Shown one piece after another: positions 1 through 5,906 of a DNA stretch of 7,980 nucleotides (its first letter is position 1; every line of letters starts with the position of its first letter). Origin of the DNA: Lawsonibacter sp. GTDB lineage: Bacteria > Bacillota > Clostridia > Oscillospirales > Oscillospiraceae. The stretch lies in contig JAAWNI010000099.1 of the NCBI GenBank assembly GCA_022798855.1, positions 1 to 7,980 on the forward strand. Reading direction: 5' to 3'. Below the pieces are notes generated by a model. It made no database searches, was not told the origin of the DNA, and was given only the letters and a program-made list of their open reading frames with translations. A program made the position numbers and the translations under genes.

Positions 1-231
1 GCAGTGGGCCATAAAGCGGTTGTCGCCCACGGAGCGGGGGACCTCCACGGGGGAGCAGTCCATCAGGCCGCTCTCCACGATGGGGTGGCAGGAGGGGCAG
101 ACCACCCGCTTGGCCAGGGAAGCGCCGATGAGGGGCAGGCCGGTGCCCACGATGACGATTTGATTCTCTTTGATGTTCTTGGCGATGGCGTAAGCCTGAC
201 GCTCCTGCTTGGTAATCTTATATTCAGCCAT
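1..231 (-). CDS. gctB: Glutaconate CoA-transferase subunit B, N-terminal part (cut by window edge)
   Basis: Beta subunit of the class I CoA-transferase that moves CoA from acetyl-CoA or glutaryl-CoA to glutaconate or (R)-2-hydroxyglutarate in glutamate fermentation; cytosolic. The 77 visible residues begin MAEYKITKQERQAYAIAK. They carry the GTGLP segment (residues 29-33) and VESG (52-55), whose Glu53 aligns with the catalytic glutamate (Glu54) of the Acidaminococcus enzyme as I recall it; CoA is carried on this residue as a thioester. A Cys pair, CPSC, sits at 45-48. The start is set by a GGAGG ribosome site at 241-245, 9 nt upstream. The gene begins 20 nt after the gctA stop, so the two are co-transcribed and presumably form the heteromeric enzyme. 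The C-terminal part lies outside the window. A related CoA-transferase with another acid substrate is possible, but the partner GctA supports glutaconate. Confidence 0.88.
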   Translation of the reverse strand, partial: MAEYKITKQERQAYAIAKNIKENQIVIVGTGLPLIGASLAKRVVCPSCHPIVESGLMDCSPVEVPRSVGDNRFMAHC

Positions 232-251
232 TTTACTATACCTCCCTATTC

Positions 252-1349
252 TTAGTGCCGGGTGGAATAGCCCAGGTGGGGCTCGTTCTTCAGCCGCATC
301 AGGCGGTAGCCGCCGATCTTATCCAGCAGCTCTGTGTGGTCCTTCACGCTGTAGACCCACTTCTCCAGGTAGTCCTGGAAGGTCTCGGGGATTGCGGTGC
401 CGGCAGCGGCATCGTCCGCGGCCTTCTGGGCCTTGGCGGCGGCAGCGGCGGCCTTCTCGTCACCGGGCTTGGCCTCGGCGGCCTTCTGCGCCTTGGCGGC
501 GGCCTTGGCCAGCTGCTGCTTGGCGTCCTCGGCGTCCTGATACTTGGAGGCCTTGTCGTACTCCTTCAGGCCGGCGTCGTCGTCGTCATAGTAGTCGTAG
601 CACTGGGAGGGCCAGGCGCCGTAGGGGGCCCAGACCACGGCCTGCACGCACTCGCCGAAGATGCGGGTCTTGGTGGGGTCGCGGCGGATGTACTCATCAC
701 TCACCAGCTCCTCGCAGGTGACGATGGTCTTGCGGGCGGCCACGGCGATGTCGATGTCGTGGAACTCGTCGCCGCAGATGACGCAGGTGCCGTCGGGGCT
801 GGCCTGCTGGACGTGGATGATGGCGGTGTCGATCTTAGGCACGGGGACGGCCACCACCTTCTGGCCGGGGACCAGGGGATTTTCGATCTCGACGCACTTC
901 AGGTCCTCCACCTTGGGCATGGTCTTGCGCTTTTCCTCGCTGATGCCCCAGAATTTCATCAGCCCGGAGCCCTGCATCAGCCGCACGGGCAGGAAGGGCA
1001 GGCCCAGGGAGGCGGCGTGGAGCATGAGCATCAGCACATCCTGGGAGTAGTCCTCATAGGTGAGCTGGCCCTTCTCGATGGCGGCGCGGAAGCGGCGGGA
1101 CACGTTGGTGTAGCCGGAGTTGGCGGTATAGCAGTTGATGTAGGCGGCCACCCGGCCCTCGCCGATGAGCATATCCACCTCGCCGCCGCCGGGGCCGGCG
1201 TAGACAACAAAATCCTTCTGGCCCTGGCGCAGGATCTCTGACACAGTGGCATAGGGCTTGCGGTTGGTGGTGAAGCCGCCGATTGCGAGGACGTCTCCAT
1301 CCTCCACAAACTTTGCCACGGCGTCATGCATGGAATATACTTTGTTCAT
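252..1349 (-). CDS. gctA: Glutaconate CoA-transferase subunit A with Ala/Lys-rich insertion
   Basis: Alpha subunit of glutaconate CoA-transferase, 365 aa against about 320 aa for the Acidaminococcus protein. Family hallmarks, compared from memory with that protein, are GGFTTNRKPYA (residues 24-34), INCYTANSGYTNVSRRFR (71-88), LPFLPVRLMQGSGL (117-130), VVAVPVP (165-171), QQASPDGT (181-188) and APYGAWPSQCY (241-251). The extra length is nearly all one low-complexity block at residues 272-319, between the SKYQ segment and PETFQDYLEKWV. It is made of Ala, Lys, Gln, Asp and Glu, looks helical, and contains a 20-residue-period repeat. Conserved sequence resumes after it, so the frame is intact. The ATG at 1349 has a GGGGG ribosome site 7 nt upstream. 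It is the first gene of the gctAB operon, divergent from an AraC-type regulator, and its own promoter is visible at 1435-1463. Confidence 0.93.
   Translation of the reverse strand: MNKVYSMHDAVAKFVEDGDVLAIGGFTTNRKPYATVSEILRQGQKDFVVYAGPGGGEVDMLIGEGRVAAYINCYTANSGYTNVSRRFRAAIEKGQLTYEDYSQDVLMLMLHAASLGLPFLPVRLMQGSGLMKFWGISEEKRKTMPKVEDLKCVEIENPLVPGQKVVAVPVPKIDTAIIHVQQASPDGTCVICGDEFHDIDIAVAARKTIVTCEELVSDEYIRRDPTKTRIFGECVQAVVWAPYGAWPSQCYDYYDDDDAGLKEYDKASKYQDAEDAKQQLAKAAAKAQKAAEAKPGDEKAAAAAAKAQKAADDAAAGTAIPETFQDYLEKWVYSVKDHTELLDKIGGYRLMRLKNEPHLGYSTRH
421..503. repeat. Direct repeat inside the gctA insertion
   Basis: Two 23-bp copies lie at 421-443 and 481-503, differing at one base and spaced exactly 60 bp (20 codons). 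They encode the two AAKAQKAA-type segments of the inserted block in GctA. This points to growth of the insertion by tandem duplication. Confidence 0.8.
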
Positions 1350-1434
1350 AGTAATACCCCCGTTACAAAATATTTGGTCTTTTTCTTTGCGCTCTGATTG
1401 TCAAGGTTCCACAACACGCTATTTCACGATGGCC

Positions 1435-1463
1435 ATTTTACCACAATTTTTACAATTGGTCTA
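1435..1463 (-). promoter_or_regulatory. gctAB promoter (extended -10)
   Basis: On the minus strand, TAGACC (1463-1458) and TAAAAT (1440-1435) are separated by 17 bp, with a TGG extension just before the -10. The predicted start, near 1428, gives a leader of about 80 nt before gctA. Within the spacer lie two ACAATT units (plus strand 1443-1448 and 1452-1457) with a 9-bp period, a possible direct-repeat operator for the neighbouring AraC-type regulator. The -35 is weak (4 of 6), as expected for an activator-dependent promoter. Prediction only. Confidence 0.5.
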
Positions 1464-1483
1464 GTCTGTAATTTAGCATAAAG

Positions 1484-1513
1484 TTTGCATATCTTGTTCT
1501 GGCGTGGTATAAT
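1484..1513 (+). promoter_or_regulatory. Promoter of the AraC-family regulator (extended -10)
   Basis: A consensus TATAAT at 1508-1513 is preceded by TGG (extended -10, 1505-1507). A poor -35 (TTTGCA, 1484-1489, or TTGCAT, 1485-1490) lies 17-18 bp upstream. Transcription would start near 1520. Upstream in-frame ATGs at 1485 and 1512 lie in or before this promoter, which supports the start codon at 1551. Confidence 0.65.
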
Positions 1514-1550
1514 GAGGGAGCGCTTTATGCGGGGAAAGGAGGCATCCGCC

Positions 1551-2393
1551 ATGACCAACGTGGAATTCCACCTGCAATTGAACCACAACGAAACTTGGAA
1601 CATGAGCCGGCTGCACTTCCATGACCACTGCGAGCTGCTGCTCCCCCTGGTCAGCCCGGGGAATATCTTTGTCAGCGGCCAGGTCTACCCCCTGCGGCGG
1701 GGAACGCTCTACCTCATTGGCGAGAACACCCTCCACCGCACCATGGCCGAGGGCTTCCACGCCCGGTATGTGCTCCACATCAGCCGGAAGTCCCTGGCCC
1801 AGCTGTCCACCCCCCAGACCGACCTGACCCAGCTGTGCGCCTCCTCCTTCCGGCGGGCGGAGCTGCGCGGCGGGGAGATGACCGAGGTGATCGAGCTGTT
1901 CCAGGCCCTGGAGCGCAACAAAAACGACGGCTCCTTCGGCAGCGACATGCGCCAGATGGTGGCCCTGCTCAACCTGCTCATCCGCCTGGCCCCCACCCTC
2001 AGCGCCGCCACCGCCGGCGAGTCCATCTATAACAAGGACTTCCTCCGGGTGGCCCCCATCCTGGACTACATCCGGGACAATCTGGACCAGCCCCTCACCC
2101 TGGACCAGATCGCCGGGCAGTTCTACATCAGCAAGCACTACCTCTGCCGCATCTTCAAGTCGGCCACCGGCTTCTCGGTGATGGAGTACATCATCTACAG
2201 CCGGGTGCTCAGGGCCCGGCAGCTGCTTCAGGAGGGGGTCAGCGTCCAGCGGGCCGGGGAGCTGTCCGGCTTCTCCGACAACTCCCACTTTATCCGCACC
2301 TTCGGCCACCTCACCGGCTCCACCCCCGGGCGGTACGCCAAGGAGTATCAGGCCAGCGACCAGGTCCTCCTCCATAACGAGCTCAGGCGGTGA
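1551..2393 (+). CDS. AraC-family transcriptional regulator
   Basis: A 280-aa cytosolic DNA-binding regulator. The N-terminal half has a cupin-like ligand-sensing fold: LHFHDHCELLLPL at residues 21-33 and a GTLYLIGENTLH strand at 51-62, typical of the AraC_binding domain. The C-terminal half is the double helix-turn-helix HTH_18 domain (about 167-265): LTLDQIAGQFYISKHYLCRIFK (first HTH) and the family signature around GFSDNSHFIRTFGHLTGSTPGRY. The start is the ATG at 1551, preceded by AAAGGAGG at 1535-1542 with 8 nt spacing; longer in-frame starts fall inside the promoter. The gene is divergent from gctAB with a roughly 200-bp shared region, so it most likely controls that operon, sensing a small molecule I cannot name from sequence. 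Its terminator begins inside the last codons. Confidence 0.92.
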   Translation: MTNVEFHLQLNHNETWNMSRLHFHDHCELLLPLVSPGNIFVSGQVYPLRRGTLYLIGENTLHRTMAEGFHARYVLHISRKSLAQLSTPQTDLTQLCASSFRRAELRGGEMTEVIELFQALERNKNDGSFGSDMRQMVALLNLLIRLAPTLSAATAGESIYNKDFLRVAPILDYIRDNLDQPLTLDQIAGQFYISKHYLCRIFKSATGFSVMEYIIYSRVLRARQLLQEGVSVQRAGELSGFSDNSHFIRTFGHLTGSTPGRYAKEYQASDQVLLHNELRR

Positions 2394-2404
2394 GCCTGTT
2401 TTTT
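2384..2404 (+). terminator. Intrinsic terminator overlapping the AraC-family stop codon
   Basis: CAGGC (2384-2388) pairs with GCCTG (2394-2398) across a 5-nt loop, followed directly by six T. The loop is GGTGA, so the TGA stop codon (2391-2393) sits in the loop. A competing GCTCA/TGAGC stem at 2381-2395 is possible. The stem is short but GC-rich and well placed. Confidence 0.7.
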
Positions 2405-2486
2405 GTCAACATCCGCAAACCGCCCGCTTTCGCTCCAGGAGCGGAAACCGGTGCGGGAAAGTACGGAAAAAGAATAGAGAAACGAA
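2405..2486. other. Non-coding spacer, little recognisable
   Basis: Between the regulator's terminator and the first structured hairpin I see no credible reading frame. The only structure is a short inverted pair, CGCTCC/GGAGCG at 2431-2443, with almost no loop. The sequence turns A-rich from about 2456. Confidence 0.4.
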
Positions 2487-2513
2487 ACGGGAGCGGTCCT
2501 ATACCGCTCCCGT
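2487..2513. terminator. Perfect 11-bp hairpin, possible minus-strand terminator
   Basis: ACGGGAGCGGT (2487-2497) pairs perfectly with ACCGCTCCCGT (2503-2513) around a CCTAT loop. Read on the minus strand it is followed by a T-rich stretch (opposite 2465-2486), so it could be a back-up terminator for transcription coming from the yitT-like operon. The plus strand has no T run after it. The inner stem nearly matches that of the hairpin at 2736-2756. Confidence 0.5.
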
Positions 2514-2553
2514 CAGACTATCAAAAATGAGAGGGTGAAAAAGAACCGCCCCA

Positions 2554-2611
2554 AAGCCCCCCTTGTTAAAGGGGGGAGGGCCGCCGGGTGAAACCCGGTG
2601 GCGGGGGGATT
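2554..2611 (-). repeat. Structured G/C-tract repeat, left copy (inverted)
   Basis: This is a two-hairpin unit. The first is CCCCCCTT/AAGGGGGG at 2557-2576 with a 4-nt loop; the second is a 10-bp stem at 2580-2602 with a GAA loop and one G-T pair. The unit ends in GGGGGGATT. Its reverse complement matches the layout of the right copy at 2641-2695: AATCCCCC, hairpin, C-tract/TTT/AAGGGGG hairpin, CTT. It resembles REP/MITE-like elements that I associate with Oscillospiraceae genomes. Confidence 0.7.
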
Positions 2612-2640
2612 CCATCAAGCAAACCAGCTCTATATTACAG

Positions 2641-2695
2641 AATCCCCCAGTCAGCGGCTTACGCCGCTGCCAGCCCCCTTTGGCAAGGGGGCCTT
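2641..2695 (+). repeat. Structured G/C-tract repeat, right copy
   Basis: This copy is in opposite orientation to the left one. It reads AATCCCCC, then a CAGCGGC/GCCGCTG hairpin at 2652-2669 (loop TTAC), then GCCCCCTT/AAGGGGGC at 2673-2692 (loop TGGC), then CTT. Stem bases differ from the left copy while pairing is kept, so the fold appears conserved rather than the exact sequence. A 29-bp unpaired spacer (2612-2640) separates the two copies. Confidence 0.7.
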
Positions 2696-2735
2696 ACCCA
2701 GCGGGGGGACGAGGTTTTTTTGACAAGCTAAAACA

Positions 2736-2763
2736 GGAGCGGCACAGGGCCGCTCCCGTTTTT
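2736..2763. terminator. Bidirectional intrinsic terminator after the YitT-family gene
   Basis: GGAGCGGC (2736-2743) pairs perfectly with GCCGCTCC (2749-2756) around a 5-nt loop. The plus strand continues into CGTTTTTG. On the minus strand the hairpin follows the yitT-like stop codon (2767-2765) by 8 nt and continues into TGTTTT. The A-rich and T-rich flanks make it usable in both directions. Its clear role is to end the rimO-pgsA-yitT-like unit. Confidence 0.75.
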
Positions 2764-2764
2764 G

Positions 2765-3643
2765 TTAATCTCTCGGTCTTCGGTAGAACTTGCCCACCAC
2801 CCGCTCGGTGCGCAGGACGTTGACAAAGGCCTTGGGGTCGGAGTGGCGGATCTTCCGGGCCAGGGAGCGGACCTCGCTGTCCGACACCACGGAGTAGATC
2901 ATCACGCAGGGGTTTCCGTTGTACAGCCCCACCCCCTCAAGCAGAGTGGCGGTATGGTTGGTGTCCTGAATCTGGGCGCAGACCCCCCCGGCGCTCTCCC
3001 GGCCGGTGATGATGAGCAGGGTGGCCCGCCGGCCGTCCGGGTCCAGCATCTTGATGACCTGGGTGGTGGCGTACTGGAACAGCATGGAGTACAGCGCCTT
3101 CTCCCAGCCAAAGAGGGCGCCGGCAATCAGCAGCATGACCACATTGCCGCAGAGAATGTAGTTCCAGGCGTCCACATTCTTCCGCTCCGACAGGGCGATG
3201 GCGATAAAGTCGGTGCCGCCGCTGGTCACCCGCACCCACAGGCACAGGCAGCCCGCGAAGCCGTTGATGATCCCGCCAAAAATGCAGATGAGCAGCTTGT
3301 CCTCCGTGATGGCGAAGGCGGGGATCAGGTCGGTGAAGATGCTGGTCATCACAATGGTCAGGCAGGAGTACAGGGTGAACCGCTTGCCCACCAGCTTAAA
3401 GCTGATGAAGGCGGGCACGGCGTTCAGGGCCAGATTGATGGGGCCGAAGGGCAGCTCCACCCCGCCAAACTCCAGGGCGCACCGCTGGATCAGGCGGGCA
3501 ATCCCGGTAAAGCCGCCGGGGAACAGGTCGCCCGCCGCCACAAAGCTTTTCAGGTTGACGGCGACAATGAGCGAGGACAGGCAGATCGTCAGCACACGGA
3601 TTACAAACTCCCTCAGCCGGTCCTGTCGGTTGGTCTTTGTCAT
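2765..3643 (-). CDS. YitT-family membrane protein (YitT_membrane + DUF2179)
   Basis: A 292-aa integral membrane protein. The N-terminal two-thirds (residues about 14-182) holds five or so hydrophobic segments with the family-typical PGGFTGIA (42-49) and SGGTDFIAIA (141-150). The C-terminal soluble part (about 200-288) matches DUF2179: RRATLLIITGR, then CVMIYSVVS and DPKAFVNVLRTERVVGKF. The biochemical role of YitT proteins is not well defined and no transport substrate can be read from sequence. A GTG at 3652 gives a longer frame but lacks a spaced ribosome site. The ATG at 3643 has GAGAGGG about 8 nt upstream, overlapping the pgsA stop, and is preferred. The gap to pgsA is 13 nt, so it is co-transcribed and likely translationally coupled; it is followed by a terminator. 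Confidence 0.88.
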   Translation of the reverse strand: MTKTNRQDRLREFVIRVLTICLSSLIVAVNLKSFVAAGDLFPGGFTGIARLIQRCALEFGGVELPFGPINLALNAVPAFISFKLVGKRFTLYSCLTIVMTSIFTDLIPAFAITEDKLLICIFGGIINGFAGCLCLWVRVTSGGTDFIAIALSERKNVDAWNYILCGNVVMLLIAGALFGWEKALYSMLFQYATTQVIKMLDPDGRRATLLIITGRESAGGVCAQIQDTNHTATLLEGVGLYNGNPCVMIYSVVSDSEVRSLARKIRHSDPKAFVNVLRTERVVGKFYRRPRD

Positions 3644-3656
3644 CAGCTTCACCCTC

Positions 3657-4187
3657 TCACTTGGCCTCGGCCAATACGTCCGCGTTTTTCATAAAGTATT
3701 CCACTCCGGAGTAGATGGTAGTCAGCACGATAACGGCGGTGCATATCTGATCGACAATCTCAGGCAAAGACAGCAGCATCAGAATCACGCACACCATGGT
3801 GGCGGCGGTCTTCACCTTCCCCGACCAGCCGGCGGCAATCACCCGGCCCTTGTCAGCGGCCACCATCCGCAGCCCGGACACGCCGAACTCCCGGATGATG
3901 ACCACCAGCAGGGCCCAGCCGGGCATCTGCCCCACCTCCACAAACCACAGCATGGCGGCGGTGACCAGGCACTTGTCGGCCAGGGGGTCCATGAACTTGC
4001 CGAAATCGGTAATCTGGTTGTAGTGCCGGGCGATGTAGCCGTCCAGCGTGTCGGTGGCGCTGGCGGCGGCGAAGATGGCCAGCGCCCAGTAGTTCGCGTG
4101 GGGCACATCCAAGTACAGCACCAGCAGGAAGGCGGGGATCATCACCACCCGCAGGATGGTCAGCTTATTGGCGGTATTCATTGGCAT
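3657..4187 (-). CDS. pgsA: CDP-diacylglycerol-glycerol-3-phosphate 3-phosphatidyltransferase
   Basis: A 176-aa membrane enzyme that condenses CDP-diacylglycerol with glycerol-3-phosphate to give phosphatidylglycerol phosphate, the committed step to phosphatidylglycerol and cardiolipin. The CDP-alcohol phosphatidyltransferase signature is complete: D46-x2-D49-G50-x2-A53-R54-x8-G63-x3-D67-x3-D71. Hydrophobic stretches at about 11-26, 33-45, 75-84, 90-98, 129-142 and 148-160 fit the six-helix fold, and the length is typical. The ATG at 4187 has AAGGAG 9 nt upstream; the next in-frame ATG at 4181 is further from that site. The gene lies 71 bp after rimO and 13 nt before the YitT-family gene. The rimO-pgsA pairing is common in Clostridia and supports the PgsA call over other CDP-alcohol transferases. 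Confidence 0.93.
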   Translation of the reverse strand: MPMNTANKLTILRVVMIPAFLLVLYLDVPHANYWALAIFAAASATDTLDGYIARHYNQITDFGKFMDPLADKCLVTAAMLWFVEVGQMPGWALLVVIIREFGVSGLRMVAADKGRVIAAGWSGKVKTAATMVCVILMLLSLPEIVDQICTAVIVLTTIYSGVEYFMKNADVLAEAK

Positions 4188-4206
4188 TGGTATCGTCTCC
4201 TTGTGC

Positions 4207-4229
4207 GGGGGGCGCGTTCTGCGCCGCCC
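4207..4229. other. Hairpin in the rimO-pgsA spacer
   Basis: GGCGC (4211-4215) pairs with GCGCC (4221-4225), and GGG/CCC extends the stem across a one-base bulge. T4 follows only on the plus strand, where no gene ends. On the minus strand it lies just upstream of the pgsA ribosome site (about 4197-4202), so it would more likely tune pgsA translation or mRNA decay than terminate. The spacer has no convincing promoter. Confidence 0.4.
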
Positions 4230-4258
4230 TTTTACGCGGTATGTTCAGGGCCGCTCCC

Positions 4259-5593
4259 CTACAGTTCAGAATCTGTAATTTCTCCGGTCAAATCCCCATC
4301 GGAGGTTCCGGTTATTTTTACGTTGACAAACTCCCCCGCCGGCACCAGTCCGGCGGCGGTGAACAGCACCCGGCCGTCGATGTCCACCGAGTCGGCGTAG
4401 GTGCGGCCGGCGTAGCAGCCCGCTTCGGCGTCGAAGCCCTCGCAGAGGACCTCCATCACCGTGCCCAGCCGCTCCTCATTGTACTCGTCCATAATTCGGG
4501 ATTGCAGGTCCACTACCAGCTCCACACGCCGGGCGGCTGTGTCCGGGTCCACCTGGCCCTCCATCCCGGCGGCCAAGGTGCCCTCCTCCGGGGAGAACTG
4601 GAACACCCCCACCCGCTGGAGCTTCTGCTCCCGGAGGAAGTCGCACAGCTCCTCGAACTCCTCCTCCCCCTCCCCCGGCAGGCCGCAGATGAGGGAGGTG
4701 CGGAGCACCACGTCCGGCATGGCCGCCCGCAGCTTGGCGAACAGCTCCACCAGCTCCGCCTTGGTGTTCCTCCGGCGCATTTTTGCCAAAATCCCGTCGT
4801 TGCAGTGCTGAATGGGGATGTCCAGGTAGTGGAGCACCTTGGGCTCATTGGCAATGGCGTCGATGAGCTCGCCGGTGACGGCTTCGGGGTACAGGTAGTG
4901 CAGCCGTATCCAGTGGAAATCAAGCCTGCACAGCTCCCGCACCAGCTGGGCCAGAGAGGCCTTTTCCTCCAGGTCCAGGCCGTAGCGGGTGATGTCCTGG
5001 GCGATGACAATAAGCTCCTTCACCCCGGAAGCGGCCAGCTTTTCCGCTTCGGACAGCAGGGCCTCCATGGACCGGCTGCGGTACTTCCCCCGGAGCTTTG
5101 GGATGACGCAGAAGGCGCAGCCGTTGGAGCACCCCTCGGCGATTTTCAGGTAGGCGGTGTAGGGCGGCGTGGTGACAAGCCGCTCCCCATCCTCATAGGT
5201 ACGGTGGATGTCGGAAAAATATTCCGGCCGCCCCCCCGCCATCAGCTCCTCCACGGCGCGCGCCACATCGGTGTAGCTCCCCGTGCCCAGCAGGCCGTCC
5301 ACCTCGGGCAGCTCGGCGCGGATATCGTCAGGGTAGCGCTGGCTGAGGCAGCCCGCCACCAGCAGCTTTTTCAGCCTGCCGGCCTTTTTCAGCTCCCCCA
5401 GCTGGATGATGTTGTCAATGGCTTCGCTCTTGGCCGACTCGATGAACCCACAGGTGTTCAAAATTGCCACGTCGGCCCCCTCCGGGCCGCCGGTGACAAC
5501 GTGCCCCGCCGTCCGGCACAGGGCCATCATCTGTTCGGTGTTCACCAGATTCTTGGCGCAGCCAAGGGAGATAAACGCGATTTTATAAGGCAT
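4259..5593 (-). CDS. rimO: Ribosomal protein S12 methylthiotransferase
   Basis: A 444-aa radical-SAM enzyme that adds a methylthio group to the conserved aspartate of ribosomal protein S12. Domains in order: N-terminal UPF0004 (about 3-100) with auxiliary cluster ligands C12 (SLGCAKN), C48 (NTCGF) and C82 (AGCLSQR); radical-SAM core with C155, C159 and C162 in CSNGCAFC and the following IPKLRGKYRSR; C-terminal TRAM domain (about 377-440). The SLGCAKNLVNTE start, IQLGELKKAGRLKKL and PEVDGLLGTGSY segments point to RimO rather than the tRNA enzyme MiaB. The ATG at 5593 has a modest GGAG site 7 nt upstream. It begins 60 nt after the Xre-type repressor gene, with no clear terminator between, and precedes pgsA. 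The stop codon falls in a sequence whose adjacent 13 bases (4246-4258) are repeated at 2745-2757. Confidence 0.95.
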   Translation of the reverse strand: MPYKIAFISLGCAKNLVNTEQMMALCRTAGHVVTGGPEGADVAILNTCGFIESAKSEAIDNIIQLGELKKAGRLKKLLVAGCLSQRYPDDIRAELPEVDGLLGTGSYTDVARAVEELMAGGRPEYFSDIHRTYEDGERLVTTPPYTAYLKIAEGCSNGCAFCVIPKLRGKYRSRSMEALLSEAEKLAASGVKELIVIAQDITRYGLDLEEKASLAQLVRELCRLDFHWIRLHYLYPEAVTGELIDAIANEPKVLHYLDIPIQHCNDGILAKMRRRNTKAELVELFAKLRAAMPDVVLRTSLICGLPGEGEEEFEELCDFLREQKLQRVGVFQFSPEEGTLAAGMEGQVDPDTAARRVELVVDLQSRIMDEYNEERLGTVMEVLCEGFDAEAGCYAGRTYADSVDIDGRVLFTAAGLVPAGEFVNVKITGTSDGDLTGEITDSEL

Positions 5594-5653
5594 GGTATCG
5601 CTCCAATTTTAATCAATATTTCCGTCCCCGTTTTCTATGGGGAAAGGCTCCTG

Positions 5654-5896
5654 TTAATCTGTAGGCTTCCCCCTCCAAGCGGGGTCGCCGGTGATGCCCA
5701 GAAGGTAGTCAGCGGAGACTTGGTAAAACTCGCATAATTGATAAAAACGGTCCAGATTTGTGCCGCTTTTCCCGTTTTCGATATCGCTGACTTGTGTTCT
5801 GGTGACCCCAAGCAAATCAGCGACCGCTTTTTGGCTCAAATTGTTTTGTTCCCGCAGCTCCAAAAGACGCGCTCCAAATAATCTTTTATCAAACAT
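5654..5896 (-). CDS. Small Xre-family HTH repressor
   Basis: An 80-aa cytosolic DNA-binding protein that is essentially a single HTH_3/Xre domain. Residues 8-66 give the five-helix pattern, with SQKAVADLLGVTRTQVSDIENG (21-42) as the helix-turn-helix, followed by LDRFYQLCEFYQVSADYLLG (48-67), as in phage- and SinR-type repressors. The short C-terminal tail (DPAWRGKPTD) has no sensor or peptidase domain. The ATG at 5896 has AAGAGG 6 nt upstream. A promoter at 5931-5959 overlaps a perfect palindrome, suggesting autorepression. The divergent partner is the 84-aa gene at 5974; downstream, rimO follows after 60 nt. Surrounding DNA is visibly AT-richer than recX or rimO, hinting at acquisition. A chromosomal relic of a phage switch or a toxin-antitoxin regulator is the alternative. 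Confidence 0.9.
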   Translation of the reverse strand: MFDKRLFGARLLELREQNNLSQKAVADLLGVTRTQVSDIENGKSGTNLDRFYQLCEFYQVSADYLLGITGDPAWRGKPTD

Positions 5897-5906
5897 AAAA
5901 AACCTC

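Noticed and set aside
255..1241. Plus-strand open frame opposite gctA, apparently hydrophobic and Gly/Leu/Val-rich
   Set aside because: Antisense shadow of gctA; the apparent membrane-like stretches reflect reverse-read Ala/Lys/Asp codons.
1399..1404. Perfect minus-strand TTGACA upstream of gctA
   Set aside because: No -10-like sequence lies 16-18 bp downstream, so it was not called as the gctA promoter.
1473..2375. Minus-strand open frame opposite the AraC-type gene
   Set aside because: Shadow frame; the plus strand has promoter, ribosome site and a full AraC-family domain pattern.
2541..2700. Possible CRISPR array or riboswitch in the intergenic region
   Set aside because: There are only two units, in inverted orientation and with no regular spacers, and they sit at gene ends rather than in a leader. 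A mobile or REP-like repeat explains them better.
2563..2823. Plus-strand 86-codon frame through the repeat elements
   Set aside because: It translates the structured repeats and a terminator, has no ribosome site, and overlaps the end of the YitT-family gene.
2762..3694. Plus-strand open frame opposite the YitT-family gene
   Set aside because: Shadow frame with no ribosome site or recognisable domain; it begins within the terminator region of the opposite gene.
5620..5645. CCCC...CGGGG inverted pair between the Xre gene and rimO
   Set aside because: Only a 4-bp stem with a long loop and no T run on the minus strand; too weak to call a terminator.
4181..5737. Long plus-strand open frame (518 codons) opposite rimO
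   Set aside because: It is a shadow of the GC-rich rimO gene: no family resemblance, biased Gly/Leu/His/Val composition, and rimO on the other strand has complete catalytic motifs.
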